Notes: a model not told the origin generated them from the sequence alone. A stretch of 64,000 nucleotides of DNA from JAHEEL01 sp963785245 (GCA_963785245.1 CAWAUO010000011.1:248001-312000), one strand, 5' to 3'. Numbered from the stretch's first letter, positions 53,596 through 62,966 are shown. Numbers and translations are program-made.

Positions 53596-54708
53596 TTGAA
53601 ACGCCTAGCAATTCTGTTGCTTGCACTCGGGCTCGTGCTCGCAGCGTGCGATAGCGGCAGCGACGACACGACAACCACGGCTGCGGCCGCGGGCGGCGAT
53701 GAGACCACAACCACGGCTGCGGCCGCGGCCGGCGGTTCGATGCTGCAGACGGTCCAGGACCGCGGGACACTCAACTGCGGCGTCAACGACGCGGTTCCAG
53801 GGTTCGGCTACACCGACGCCGACGGCAACTTCTCCGGCTTCGACGTCGACTACTGCCGTGCAGTTGCCGCCGCCGTGCTCGGTGACGCCAATGCGGTCAC
53901 GTTCCGGCCTCTGACGGCACAGCAGCGCTTCACGGCACTGCAGTCCGGCGAGATCGACGTGCTGATCCGAAACACGACCTTCACGAGCAGCCGTGACGGC
54001 CGCGAGGGTGCCACGTTCTTGACGACGACGTTCTACGACGGTCAGGGCATGATGGTCTACGCCGAGGATGGCATCACGAGCATCGACGACATGGCCAACC
54101 TGTCGGTCTGCGTGCTCTCGGGTACGACGACCGAACTCAACCTGGCTGCGCGGTTCGGCGATACGCCCTACACGCCGCTCACGTTCGATGCGAACGATCA
54201 GCTGCAAGCCGCATTCGTTGCCGGGCAGTGTGACGGTTGGACGTCCGACAAGTCACAGCTCGCCGGCGTGCGTTCGAACTTCCCGGAATCGGAAGGCGGA
54301 CCCGAGGCTCTCGTGATCCTCGACGAGACCTTCTCGAAGGAACCGCTTGGTCCCGTGGTCACCGATGGTGACACGCAGTGGGCACAGGTGGTCAACTGGG
54401 TCGTTCTGGCCACAATCACGGCTGAGGAATGGGATCTGACCTCCGCGAACGTGGCGAGCTATGACGGCGACGACGCCGGGATTCGCCGCTTCCTCGGACT
54501 GGAGATTCAAACCGATGAGGGCGCGACCACGTTTGACCCAGGGCTCGGACTCCCCACGGACTTCGCAACCCAGGTGATCAGCCAGGTCGGGAACTACGGA
54601 GAGATCTTCGATCGCAACGTTGGTCCGGATACCGCGTTGGGTCTGTCCCGGGGCGTCAATGCTCTGTGGACCGATGGCGGTCTCCTCTACTCCCCGCCTT
54701 ACCGGTAA
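53596..54708 (+). CDS. General/polar amino acid ABC transporter, substrate-binding lipoprotein
   Basis: A 370-residue periplasmic-type binding lipoprotein. A TTG start follows AGGAGG with good spacing and gives a signal ending in lipobox LAAC; the ATG at 53578 would put the binding site inside the gene. Two Thr/Ala-rich repeats (TTTTAAAAGG) form the linker. The binding domain has GTLNCGVNDAVPGFGY, FSGFDVDYCRAVAAAV and LIRNTTFTSSRDG, close to AapJ/YhdW-type proteins. Confidence 0.87.
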   Translation: MKRLAILLLALGLVLAACDSGSDDTTTTAAAAGGDETTTTAAAAAGGSMLQTVQDRGTLNCGVNDAVPGFGYTDADGNFSGFDVDYCRAVAAAVLGDANAVTFRPLTAQQRFTALQSGEIDVLIRNTTFTSSRDGREGATFLTTTFYDGQGMMVYAEDGITSIDDMANLSVCVLSGTTTELNLAARFGDTPYTPLTFDANDQLQAAFVAGQCDGWTSDKSQLAGVRSNFPESEGGPEALVILDETFSKEPLGPVVTDGDTQWAQVVNWVVLATITAEEWDLTSANVASYDGDDAGIRRFLGLEIQTDEGATTFDPGLGLPTDFATQVISQVGNYGEIFDRNVGPDTALGLSRGVNALWTDGGLLYSPPYR

Positions 54709-54720
54709 GCCGATTGGAAG

Positions 54721-54755
54721 GAGGGGGGCCGGGCTTGACGGCCCGGCCCCCCCTC
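54721..54755 (+). terminator. Intercistronic hairpin between binding protein and permease
   Basis: GAGGGGGGCCGGGC pairs with GCCCGGCCCCCCCTC around a TTGACG loop. Such hairpins in transport operons usually lower expression of the permeases relative to the binding protein or protect the upstream message. Confidence 0.7.
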
Positions 54756-54798
54756 GGCTAGCAAAGGAAGCCCTCTGACTGCAACCGATACCTCCAAG

Positions 54799-55950
54799 GT
54801 GAAGCGGCCACCCTTCTGGCGCAATATCCGCGTCATACGGGCGGCATTGCAGATCGTGGCGGTGGCTGTTGTGGTCGGTGCTTTCTTGTATCTCGGCAAC
54901 AACCTGCGCAACGAGTTGGTTGCGAAAGGCCTGCCGACCGACTTCAGCTTCCTGTCCCAACCCACCGGCGTGAACATCGCCGACAGCGACTTCGACCCTG
55001 CCTCACCGGTCTGGAGAGCACTGCTCGTCGGCATCAAGAACACCTTCCTCCTGGTCATCGTTGGAATCCCGTTCCTCACGATCCTCGGCACGCTGATCGG
55101 CGTTGCCCGCCTCTCCACCAACTGGCTCGTAGCGAAGGCAGCGATGGTGTATGTCGAGACACTTCGCAACATCCCGCCGCTGTTGATCATCCTCTTCGTG
55201 TTCAACGCGGTGATTCTCCAACTCCCGCCACCGCGTGATCCCTCCACACCGCTCGATTGGTTCGTCATCAGCAACCTGAAGATCACCGGGCCCGGTTTCG
55301 CCGCGTCCTCAGGCGCGGGCGCGTTGCTGGCGATTGCTCTCTTCGCGGTTCTCGCTGCCGTGATCGTTGGCATCTGGCGAACCAAGTACTCCGAGACTAC
55401 CGGCCATCACTCTCACCGCGTTCTGTGGAGCCTCGGCGTCTTCGTTGCGATTGTCCTGGTCGGGTACTTCTTGACCGGCCGCCCCGTGTCCATGTCGTTC
55501 CCCGATCTCGACGGCCGTGTGATCACCGGTGGGTTTGGCGGCCTCGGCTCCTACTTCGCGGTCCTCATAGCGCTGGTCATGTACACGGCGAGCCATGTCG
55601 CCGAGATCGTTCGCGGGTCGATTCAGGCCGTTCCGAAGGGTCAGACTGAAGCTGCGAATGCCATTGCTCTCAGCGGCTTTCAGCGGCTGCGGTATGTGAT
55701 TCTTCCGCAGGCGTTCCGGATCGCACTTCCGCCGATCATCAACCAGTACCTCAACTTCGCCAAGAATACGTCGCTCGCGATCGCCATCGGCTTCACCGAG
55801 ATCACACTCATCACATTCCAGGCGATTGGCAACGGATACCCGGCACCGCAGCTGATCCTGCTGCTCATGGGCGCGTACCTGCTCTTCTCGCTGACCATCT
55901 CGCTCCTGGTCAACATCCTCAACCGTCGGCTTCAGTTGGTGGGGAACTGA
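54799..55950 (+). CDS. Amino acid ABC transporter permease (AapQ-like)
   Basis: A 383-residue permease with an N-terminal span, a long external loop and a HisM-type domain; the ATP-binding-protein contact loop reads EIVRGSIQAVPKGQTEAANAIALS. It overlaps the second permease by 1 nt. GTG 54799 has no ribosome binding site; a CTG at 54775, 4 nt after AGGAAG, could start the protein 8 residues earlier. Confidence 0.88.
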   Translation: MKRPPFWRNIRVIRAALQIVAVAVVVGAFLYLGNNLRNELVAKGLPTDFSFLSQPTGVNIADSDFDPASPVWRALLVGIKNTFLLVIVGIPFLTILGTLIGVARLSTNWLVAKAAMVYVETLRNIPPLLIILFVFNAVILQLPPPRDPSTPLDWFVISNLKITGPGFAASSGAGALLAIALFAVLAAVIVGIWRTKYSETTGHHSHRVLWSLGVFVAIVLVGYFLTGRPVSMSFPDLDGRVITGGFGGLGSYFAVLIALVMYTASHVAEIVRGSIQAVPKGQTEAANAIALSGFQRLRYVILPQAFRIALPPIINQYLNFAKNTSLAIAIGFTEITLITFQAIGNGYPAPQLILLLMGAYLLFSLTISLLVNILNRRLQLVGN

Positions 55951-57203
55951 TGGACTCCACCACGACATCTCCCGCGGAGAGGGTTTCGGCACCACCGGTT
56001 CATCGTCGCACCTCACCAGGCGTGTGGATGAAGAAGAACCTGTTCTCCAACTGGTACAACAGCCTGCTGACGGTCGTGTTCGGTGCGTTCATCCTGTGGG
56101 TCGTGTACTCATTGGTCAAATACCTGATCGGCGTCGATACCGAGATCATTCGAGTCAACCTGCGGCTGTACATGACGGGCCGATTTCCGTCGGAGCAACT
56201 CGAGCGGCTCTGGGGCGCCATCTACGTCGCGACCGCCACCGTGGCGCTTTTTGCCAGGGCGACCGTGCGGAACGCGCAGATGAAGGCAACCGAGGCCGGC
56301 CTCGACTTCGAGCGGTCGCATTGGACCGACGTTGTCCGGCGGTTCTGGCCGATAGGGGCGCTCATCCTCTTCACGCTGAGCTTCACCCAGACGATCACGC
56401 CGACGCTGCTGACCCTCGTGGCGGCGGCCATTGGCCTCGCCGCATACTGGCTTGGCGGCATGATGCCGAAATGGCTCATCCACCGGTCGTGGATCATTGT
56501 GGTGGCAGGGCTTGTTGGGTTCTATGCCGTTCTTGTCGGATTCGGTGGTGTTGGATGGGACCTCTGGCAGGGCTTCTTCGTGAACATTGTCATCACCGTC
56601 GCGGGCATCAGCCTGGCGTTCCCGCTTGGTCTCATGCTGGCGCTCGGGCGCCGCTCGACACTGCCCGCCGTCCGGGTCCTCTCGGTCACCTACATCGAGT
56701 TCCTCCGCGGTGTGCCGATGATCACCCTGTTGCTGATGGGTGCGTTCGCTCTCGGATTCCTGATCCCCGGCGACTTCCAGTTCAGCCTGTTCCTGAGACT
56801 CTTGATCGCCATCACCCTGTTCCAATCCGCCTACATCGCTGAGGTGGTCCGCGGCGGATTGCAGTCGGTCCCCAAGGGCCAGATCGAGGCCGCCCAATCC
56901 GTTGGGCTCAGCCCGTGGAAGACGATGCGGTTGGTTGTGCTGCCACAGGCGTTGCGGAACGTGATTCCGGCCATGGTCGGTCAGTTCATCAGCCTGTTCA
57001 AGGACACGACACTCGTGTTCATCGTCGGTCTCCTCGACCTGCTGCGGGCCGTTCAGATCTCCACGGCACAGCCCGAATTCTTCGCCCAAGGTCTCGAAGC
57101 GGTGGTGCTGCCGTTCGCAGCGTTGTACTTCTGGGTTGGTTCGTTTGTCATGTCTCGAGAGAGTCGACGGCTTGAGAAGAAGCTAGGGGTAGGTGTGCGA
57201 TGA
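55950..57203 (+). CDS. Amino acid ABC transporter permease (AapM-like)
   Basis: A 417-residue permease with several N-terminal spans and the HisM-type core: FLRGVPMITLLLMGAFALGF and EVVRGGLQSVPKGQIEAAQSV (contact loop, about 303-323). It pairs with the preceding permease to form the membrane channel and overlaps the ATPase gene by 4 nt. Confidence 0.9.
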   Translation: MDSTTTSPAERVSAPPVHRRTSPGVWMKKNLFSNWYNSLLTVVFGAFILWVVYSLVKYLIGVDTEIIRVNLRLYMTGRFPSEQLERLWGAIYVATATVALFARATVRNAQMKATEAGLDFERSHWTDVVRRFWPIGALILFTLSFTQTITPTLLTLVAAAIGLAAYWLGGMMPKWLIHRSWIIVVAGLVGFYAVLVGFGGVGWDLWQGFFVNIVITVAGISLAFPLGLMLALGRRSTLPAVRVLSVTYIEFLRGVPMITLLLMGAFALGFLIPGDFQFSLFLRLLIAITLFQSAYIAEVVRGGLQSVPKGQIEAAQSVGLSPWKTMRLVVLPQALRNVIPAMVGQFISLFKDTTLVFIVGLLDLLRAVQISTAQPEFFAQGLEAVVLPFAALYFWVGSFVMSRESRRLEKKLGVGVR

Positions 57204-57979
57204 CGGATTCGAGTGTCTTTGCCGATGCGACGCAGATAGCGGGGACCGGCGAACCCATGATCGAACTTGTCGGTGTGGACAAGTTCTTCGGCGACTTCCA
57301 GGCGCTGAGAGACATCAACATAACGATTGGGAAGCAAGAGGTCGTGGTGGTGATCGGCCCGTCCGGTTCCGGCAAGTCGACCATGATCAGGTGCATCAAT
57401 CGCCTTGAGGTGCACGACGCCGGCACCATCACCGTCGACGGCATCGTTCTCTCCGATGACATCAAGAACATCCAGGAGGTCCGCAAGGAGACCGGGATGG
57501 TGTTCCAGCAGTTCAACCTCTTTCCGCATCTCACGGTGCTCGACAACATCACGCTCGGCCCGAGGCAGGTCCGAAACCTGCCCAAGGCGGAGGCGGAGGA
57601 GCTGGGGTTGGAGCTTCTCGAGAAGGTTCAGATCCCCGAGCAGGCCTACAAATACCCGGGCCAGCTCTCCGGCGGACAGCAGCAGCGGGTGGCAATCGCT
57701 CGCTCGCTGGCCATGAACCCGAAGGCGATGCTGTTCGACGAGCCGACATCGGCGCTGGATCCGGAGATGATCAAGGAAGTGCTGGACACGATGAAGGAGC
57801 TCGCCCAGTCGGGCATGACGATGATCGTCGTGACCCACGAGATGGGGTTCGCCCGAGAAGTCGCCGACCGGGTCGTCTTCATGGCGGACGGCGAGATCGT
57901 CGAAGTGGGCACACCTGAACACTTCTTCGACGATCCGACCGAAGATCGAACCAAGCTCTTCCTCAGCCAGATTCTCTGA
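57200..57979 (+). CDS. Amino acid ABC transporter ATP-binding protein
   Basis: A 259-residue ABC ATPase: Walker A GPSGSGKST (about 53-61), Q loop MVFQQFNLFPHLTVLDN, signature LSGGQQQRVAIARSL (about 155-169) and Walker B AMLFDEPTSALDPEM. It powers the four-gene importer binding protein-permease-permease-ATPase. Start overlaps the permease stop (ATGA). Confidence 0.94.
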   Translation: MTDSSVFADATQIAGTGEPMIELVGVDKFFGDFQALRDINITIGKQEVVVVIGPSGSGKSTMIRCINRLEVHDAGTITVDGIVLSDDIKNIQEVRKETGMVFQQFNLFPHLTVLDNITLGPRQVRNLPKAEAEELGLELLEKVQIPEQAYKYPGQLSGGQQQRVAIARSLAMNPKAMLFDEPTSALDPEMIKEVLDTMKELAQSGMTMIVVTHEMGFAREVADRVVFMADGEIVEVGTPEHFFDDPTEDRTKLFLSQIL

Positions 57980-57996
57980 GTCGCCAGTCGCCAATC
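57979..57996 (+). repeat. AGTCGCC microrepeat
   Basis: AGTCGCCAGTCGCCAATC begins at the last base of the ATPase stop codon. Same unit as at 8236-8258 and 28993-29023. Confidence 0.7.
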
Positions 57997-58041
57997 AGGA
58001 CATCTCGCCTCCGCGTGCGCTGACTCGATTCCTCAGGTCGG

Positions 58042-58389
58042 CTACGTGAGGAGGAGGACCAGGGCGCCGACGGCGACGAACAGGCCGAGTGCTGCGAGCA
58101 CGATCGGCCCCCAGCGTGCCGCCGAGAACATGCCCTTGTTGAGCAGCGCCCGCGTGCGCTCGTACCGACTGATCGAGTAGATGAGCATGGCCGCGCCGAA
58201 GCCGACCATGGCGATTCCGATGACTTCGGCGGTCCGGCCGTCGGTCTCGACGAGTTTGCCGACCAGGACGCCGAGTCCGATGATGGCGAGCGCCGTGCGG
58301 ATCCAGGCGAGGAACGTTCGTTCGTTGGCGAGGTGATCCCGTGCCGTGCTTCCAGTGTTCTCCTGTGCCTCTCGTGGACCGAGCTTCAC
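58042..58389 (-). CDS. DUF202 (YidH-like) membrane protein
   Basis: A 115-residue protein with the DUF202 motif DHLANERTFLAWIRTALAII and three spans. The GTG at 58389 follows GAGAGG and gives the usual family length; the longer frame runs through the palindrome and tRNA remnant. Function unknown. Confidence 0.86.
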   Translation of the reverse strand: MKLGPREAQENTGSTARDHLANERTFLAWIRTALAIIGLGVLVGKLVETDGRTAEVIGIAMVGFGAAMLIYSISRYERTRALLNKGMFSAARWGPIVLAALGLFVAVGALVLLLT

Positions 58390-58457
58390 GTGGGGTACCT
58401 CTCCGAGCGGCGATCGTGTCCTACAGATTGTGGCACGGCCAGCCACCGCGAAACAGC

Positions 58458-58505
58458 GTTCTTGCGTAACTATGGGAAGCCGGCTTCCACTATCTACGCA
58501 AGAAC
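58458..58505. repeat. 48-bp imperfect palindrome
   Basis: Arms GTTCTTGCGTA and TACGCAAGAAC are exact complements, and the centre GGAAGCCGGCTTCC is a perfect 14-bp palindrome; 20 of 24 positions pair overall. It lies 20 nt beyond the 3' end of the truncated tRNA, so it could be the tRNA terminator or a protein binding site. Confidence 0.72.
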
Positions 58506-58524
58506 AGGAGAGGCGGCGGTTTTG

Positions 58525-58571
58525 TGGGCCCACCTGGATTTGAACCAGGGACCTCATCCTTATCAGGGATG
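58525..58571 (-). tRNA. tRNA-Ile(GAT) 3' half (truncated)
   Basis: The minus strand reads a full anticodon arm, CATCC-CTGATAA-GGATG, with anticodon GAT, variable loop, T arm (CCTGG-TTCAAAT-CCAGG) and the 3' acceptor strand TGGGCCCA. The 5' acceptor strand and D arm are missing: the sequence upstream does not fit a tRNA. No CCA is encoded. It resembles the displaced 3' fragment left when an element integrates into a tRNA gene. Confidence 0.78.
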
Positions 58572-58698
58572 ATCGAGGGGTTGGGCAGTCACTGGCGATC
58601 CGGCGAAATCCCTTATGGCGCAAGGGGTTTCACCTCTCAACGCTTCACAGCGTTTTGCATCGTTTCTGGTTCTCATGTGCACGCGGTGTGCACGCGGG

Positions 58699-59685
58699 TC
58701 ACCGCCGGCCGCGTGGGCTGCGGCTGTCCATGTACTCCTGGAGCGCGGCGTGCGAGCTGAGCCACAGTGATCGGTGACGGACCGCTCGGAGCCGGCCCGA
58801 GATGGCGAGCTGACGGAGGTAGTCCGCGGAATATGGGCTTCCTTGCGCAAGTGCTCGGAGGGGAACGAGACGAGCGTCACCGGCAAGGCGAGGGAGGATG
58901 AATCTGTTGATGGATTCGCTGACCGCCCGGGCGAAGAGCTCGACGAGGCCGCCGGTATCACCGCGGTCGGCGCGTTCGAGTGCGCGGAGGTAGCGGTCCC
59001 GTTGCTGGGATCGGATGACCATCGGCGGGTAGTCGGCGTGAACGAGCTCCCAGTTGGCCAACAGTCTTCCGACGCGTCCGTTGCCGTCGGTGAAGGGGTG
59101 GATGCGCTCGAACCAGGCGTGACGCTGTGCGATCCGTTCGATCACGTGGCCCTCAGAGTCTTCGCCGCCGACCGCCACCCAGTCGGTCATGTCGGCTTGG
59201 ACTGCCGTTGCCGGCGACAAGTGGACACGCCTGCCTCCTCCGACGGTGACTCCAGTCGAACGGAAAGCGCCAGGACTGTCCCGGGTTGCGGGCGGGAACG
59301 TCGCCCAAACGGGCCCAACCACGCGGCGGTGCACTTCCCGAACGGTTGCCAGGTCGATCCCGGCCCCCGGCGCCGTCTTGTACACCCAGCCGGCGGCATC
59401 GGCGTATGCCCTCACTTCCAGTGCCTCCGGGAGAGTGCCGCGGGATTCGTCGCGCTCGACGACAGCCACGACATCTTGCTCGCTCAGCGAGCTGCCTTCG
59501 ATCGCCGTCGAGTGATGGGTCTCCAGCAACCAGATCTCGCGCAGCACGTGGTCGAGTTCGAGGCTGTGCGGCAGCCCTCCGAAACGATCACGGAGAACAC
59601 CGACCTCGCTGTCAACGCGGGCGAGAAGCTGCTCGGTGGTGGGGCGACCCCGTGGCACGGAATACCTACGCTTTCTTTGATTCAA
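58699..59685 (-). CDS. Fic domain protein (AMP-transferase type)
   Basis: A 328-residue protein with an N-terminal inhibitory helix motif STAIEG (about 58), the Fic core motif HPFTDGNGRVGRLL (about 190) and a C-terminal winged-helix-like end (YSADYLRQLAISGRL). Fic enzymes transfer AMP to Tyr/Ser/Thr of target proteins; the inhibitory Glu is present. Start unclear: TTG 59685 gives NQRKRRYSVPRGRP, typical of the family; ATG at 59793 is open too. Confidence 0.88.
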   Translation of the reverse strand: MNQRKRRYSVPRGRPTTEQLLARVDSEVGVLRDRFGGLPHSLELDHVLREIWLLETHHSTAIEGSSLSEQDVVAVVERDESRGTLPEALEVRAYADAAGWVYKTAPGAGIDLATVREVHRRVVGPVWATFPPATRDSPGAFRSTGVTVGGGRRVHLSPATAVQADMTDWVAVGGEDSEGHVIERIAQRHAWFERIHPFTDGNGRVGRLLANWELVHADYPPMVIRSQQRDRYLRALERADRGDTGGLVELFARAVSESINRFILPRLAGDARLVPLRALAQGSPYSADYLRQLAISGRLRAVRHRSLWLSSHAALQEYMDSRSPRGRR

Positions 59686-59838
59686 TGGTTCCGTAGGAAT
59701 TCTAGGCTGGCCGCTCGATACGCGGCGCATGGTATCCACGAGCGGCCAGAAGGAAGAGGATGCGATGTAGCCGGGGTGGTCGGCGCGATGCATGGTGCGG
59801 CGCTGGCTCGTCCGGTTGGGCCCTGAACGGATCGACCG

Positions 59839-60765
59839 TCACGTGGTGGGCGCGGGTTCGGCGAACACGGTCGCCCAGTCGTTCTTGATGCTGGCGACGA
59901 CCCAGCCGAGGCGGGCTGCGGTCTCGAGAATCGTCTCCGACGTCTCGAACGTCTCCGCGCGGCTCTCGTATGCATACTCGCGCACGGGATCGTCGTGGTC
60001 GACGAGCAGCGCGAGCGATGGGCCGTCGTAGGTCTGTGCATATTCGAGCATCTCCGAATCACCCGCGGAGTTGCCGGCTGCGACGACCGGACGCCGACCG
60101 AGCAGCCGCTGCAGACTTCCCGGCTTGACCGGGCCCTCGTTCGTCCCGCCGATCACGGACGACGTGCGCCGCAGTCGCAGAGCACCGGACTCCTCCCGAG
60201 CAAGTTCGTAGTCGATCTGCGAACCGACGACACCCTCAGGCTTGACGCCGTAGAAGTCCTGCGAGACGACGCGGACAAACTCGGCGCCACCCGCAGTGAC
60301 CAGATAGACGTCGAACCCGCGCCCTCGGAGCTCGTCGATCAACTCGAGCATCGGCTGGTAACGCAGGCCACGCACCGGGACACCTCGGTCGGGGTGCCGG
60401 TAGTCGGCGAAGAACTCCGCCACCCGCGCCGAGAACTCCTCCGGAGTCCATCCACGGTGCAGATCGACCAGCGAGAAGACGACCCGCTCCAGGCCCAGGC
60501 CGGCCAGTGCCTCGCGGTCGCCGGACAGAATCGCTCGATACTCCTCACGATCGCCGAGACTCGGCTCAGCCTCGACCGCCCTTCGCAGCTCGCCCACCAT
60601 GAAGACAAGCTGCGGGTACCGAGGCTTCTCGCACCACAGCGTGCCGTCGTTGTCGAACACGGCAACCCGCTCGGTCGGTGGGATGACGTCGACCCGGTCG
60701 AGGAAGTCGACGATCGCGGTTCTCGTCAGACCAGCACGCCATGAAGGCAGGACCGAATCTATCAT
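59839..60765 (-). CDS. HAD superfamily phosphatase
   Basis: A 308-residue hydrolase with motif I VFDNDGTLW (nucleophile Asp about 38), motif II LVTAGG, motif III Lys in GPVKPGSL and motif IV AAGNSAGDSEML. Similar to phosphoserine-phosphatase-like and acid phosphatase HADs; the substrate is not known. It lies between the Fic gene and a zinc-ribbon gene on the same strand. Confidence 0.87.
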   Translation of the reverse strand: MIDSVLPSWRAGLTRTAIVDFLDRVDVIPPTERVAVFDNDGTLWCEKPRYPQLVFMVGELRRAVEAEPSLGDREEYRAILSGDREALAGLGLERVVFSLVDLHRGWTPEEFSARVAEFFADYRHPDRGVPVRGLRYQPMLELIDELRGRGFDVYLVTAGGAEFVRVVSQDFYGVKPEGVVGSQIDYELAREESGALRLRRTSSVIGGTNEGPVKPGSLQRLLGRRPVVAAGNSAGDSEMLEYAQTYDGPSLALLVDHDDPVREYAYESRAETFETSETILETAARLGWVVASIKNDWATVFAEPAPTT

Positions 60766-60784
60766 CGGTCGGTATCCCCCAGAC

Positions 60785-61033
60785 TCATGTGGTGCCGTGC
60801 TGCTCCTGCTCGGCCTTCCACTCCTTGCGATACCTGCGAGATGCCGGGCCGTCGTAGGGGCGGCCGTTGCCAGGATCGTTGTACTTGCCGCATCGCTGGC
60901 ATCTCATCTTCTTCTTGGTCGCCAGCGAGCCAACCCCAAGGCCCATCACCTTCGATCGAAATGTCCGCTTCTCGGTGAATCCCCGTGATCCGCAGTTCCA
61001 ACAACGCGGAGTGCCATCGACGTCGAATCGCAT
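60785..61033 (-). CDS. Small zinc-ribbon protein
   Basis: An 82-residue protein: MRFDVDGTPRCWNCGSRGF, KKKMRCQRCGKYN and a basic tail ASRRYRKEWKAEQE. The two Cys-x2-Cys pairs form a zinc ribbon, a pattern I know from other actinobacterial small proteins of unknown function. Confidence 0.78.
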   Translation of the reverse strand: MRFDVDGTPRCWNCGSRGFTEKRTFRSKVMGLGVGSLATKKKMRCQRCGKYNDPGNGRPYDGPASRRYRKEWKAEQEQHGTT

Positions 61034-61084
61034 GTTCTTCGTGAGAGATCACTTCCTTTTCGTGCTGGTGGATGTCTATCGGTG

Positions 61085-61112
61085 GAGTCGGTTCTGACTG
61101 CGGAACCGACTC
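61085..61112. terminator. Hairpin, 10-bp perfect stem
   Basis: GAGTCGGTTC / GAACCGACTC with an 8-nt loop, downstream of the leftward 178-residue protein gene. Confidence 0.6.
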
Positions 61113-61136
61113 GAGACGAGGCTCCAACCGGCCGGA

Positions 61137-61167
61137 CCGGCAGTGATGCCCAAGACACCACTGCCGG
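61137..61167. terminator. Hairpin, 9-bp perfect stem
   Basis: CCGGCAGTG / CACTGCCGG with a 13-nt loop, 24 nt from the previous hairpin and nearer the end of the same gene. Confidence 0.6.
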
Positions 61168-61218
61168 CGGCCAGACGGAATCGCCCCAGGTGGATGAATC
61201 GTTGCGCCGCAGACAGGA

Positions 61219-61755
61219 CTACTCGGCGACGACGTCGTCGAACTCTTCCTCGGCGGCCTGCTGGACATCCTCGTCCTCGGAGAGCTCCTCCAGCTTCGCC
61301 AGCGGTTCGCCGCGCAGCTCGGCCATGAGCAGTTCGGCACCGAATGTGTTCCCAACCTCGCGAAGTACGTCCCAGTCGATCGGGTCTTCGAGCATGAGGG
61401 CGATCGCCGACTGCTCGGGGCCGAGTTTCTCGTTGATCTCGTCGCGTATCCTCCGCCGCTCTGCTCCGCGCATGTACCCGATCAGCCCACCAACTGCGGC
61501 AAAGCCAATGGGTCCTCCCAGGAGGATGCCGATTCCGAGACCGATTCCTCCGCCCTTCCAGCCCGCAACGTAGCCCTTGTTGTTGAGCCTGATCTGGCCG
61601 CTCTCCTCGCGGGTGAACGTTGCCGCCTCTTTGATGGTGAACGCACCGCTGTCCTCACTGGACTTCACCGCGGTGAAGAACTCGTCGGCCTTGTCTCGGC
61701 CTTCTAGGACCGCAACGATCAGGTCATAGTCCTTGTCGTTTTCGTAGGTCGCCAT
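61219..61755 (-). CDS. DUF1269-like protein with glycine-rich membrane hairpin
   Basis: A 178-residue protein: a ferredoxin-like N terminus (YDLIVAVLEGRDKADEFF), a Gly-rich hydrophobic stretch at about 68-95 (GGGIGLGIGILLGGPIGFAA) and a C-terminal acidic tail. The order matches DUF1269 proteins, whose role is unknown. GGAGAG lies just upstream of the ATG. Confidence 0.78.
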   Translation of the reverse strand: MATYENDKDYDLIVAVLEGRDKADEFFTAVKSSEDSGAFTIKEAATFTREESGQIRLNNKGYVAGWKGGGIGLGIGILLGGPIGFAAVGGLIGYMRGAERRRIRDEINEKLGPEQSAIALMLEDPIDWDVLREVGNTFGAELLMAELRGEPLAKLEELSEDEDVQQAAEEEFDDVVAE

Positions 61756-61868
61756 TTCTCTCTTCTCTCCTCGCTATCGCTGCAAACTCGCCAAACGGTC
61801 TTCTTCCACAGCCTCGACCTGCGCCTCACTACGTAGCGGGCGCTGACATCTCTACATTGGCTGGCGGG

Positions 61869-62966
61869 TCATCCAGGTGCCATATGCCCTCCACCGTCCG
61901 ACGCCACCTGACGGCGCACGACCTCGACTCCGATGACGACAGCAACGGCGGCGATCAGGACCGTGAACCACGATTGGAAGACGGCATTGGGTGTGAACGC
62001 CAATAGACCGACGAAGACGATCGCGACGACACCCCAAAGAATCCACGGGCTTGCCAAGAACAGCGGAGCGATCGCGTCGCGAATGCGCCGTGCGCGGCTC
62101 GACGGGCCGACCAGTGACGCAAACAACACAAGCACGAGCCCGTTGATCAGCATCGCCAGCGAGACTTGCGCCAAAACGGTTGTTCCGATTTCGGCAACCG
62201 CCTGCGCAGCGGACTTCAAGGTCACGTCGCCGACCTTCGACACAACGAACGCGACCGCTACTCGACGGACGATGATGAGTACCAGGCCGGCAAGGACCAG
62301 ACCGACCCCGGAGTAGACCACAGTCCGACGCCATTCAGGACCGGCAAGCCAAATCGCCAAGCCGTACAGCAGAAGCGACAACACGAGCAGCCACGTCGCC
62401 AGCAAATCAACAACCTTGACCGTCTGGCGAACCAAGCCGAGCGAGTCGGACTGAATGAGCACCACCTGGCCCGCTTCGTCGGGGAATAGGGCAATCGTCT
62501 CCTCAGCCAAGCCGAGCTGCGACCCCGCCGCCCCAACAAGCGAACCCAGCTCGAGAACGGTCGTATCATCGCCGCCATCCCTGATCGTCACGACCAACGT
62601 CTCATGCGCCGTCCGGTTTGCCTCACGCCAAGCCGCGTTGGAAGCAGATGTGCCAAGGATGATGTCCACACCCTCAACAGCGGTCCCCCGCAGAAGACCA
62701 GCCAAAGGGGCGGCCAACCCATCAAGATCATCGGGAAGCCGATCTGCGAGCTCGCCAGCCACATCCACACGCTCATAGACCTCATTCACCAAGAAGACAG
62801 AGAGCGCTCCGCGCACTTCGTCGTTCTCGAGCAGCTCAACCGACGACTCGGTCCACTGGTCTGTATCAAGAACCTGGCCATCCAGCCAGATATTCAGCCC
62901 CGACCAGATCGCGACGACCGTCGCCAAGCCAACCAGGACTCCAATCACCCACGCAGGTGCACGCAT
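61869..62966 (-). CDS. Membrane protein of unknown function
   Basis: A 365-residue protein with one N-terminal span, a large external domain (about 35-175, rich in acidic residues) and about six C-terminal spans. ATG 62966 follows GGAGAAG and begins MRAPAWVIGVLVGLAT; the frame upstream is not supported. No family recognised. Confidence 0.75.
   Translation of the reverse strand: MRAPAWVIGVLVGLATVVAIWSGLNIWLDGQVLDTDQWTESSVELLENDEVRGALSVFLVNEVYERVDVAGELADRLPDDLDGLAAPLAGLLRGTAVEGVDIILGTSASNAAWREANRTAHETLVVTIRDGGDDTTVLELGSLVGAAGSQLGLAEETIALFPDEAGQVVLIQSDSLGLVRQTVKVVDLLATWLLVLSLLLYGLAIWLAGPEWRRTVVYSGVGLVLAGLVLIIVRRVAVAFVVSKVGDVTLKSAAQAVAEIGTTVLAQVSLAMLINGLVLVLFASLVGPSSRARRIRDAIAPLFLASPWILWGVVAIVFVGLLAFTPNAVFQSWFTVLIAAVAVVIGVEVVRRQVASDGGGHMAPG

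Noticed and set aside
58525..58571. Intact tRNA-Ile
   Set aside because: The anticodon arm, T arm and 3' acceptor strand are present, but there is no 5' acceptor strand or D arm, so it cannot fold as a full tRNA.
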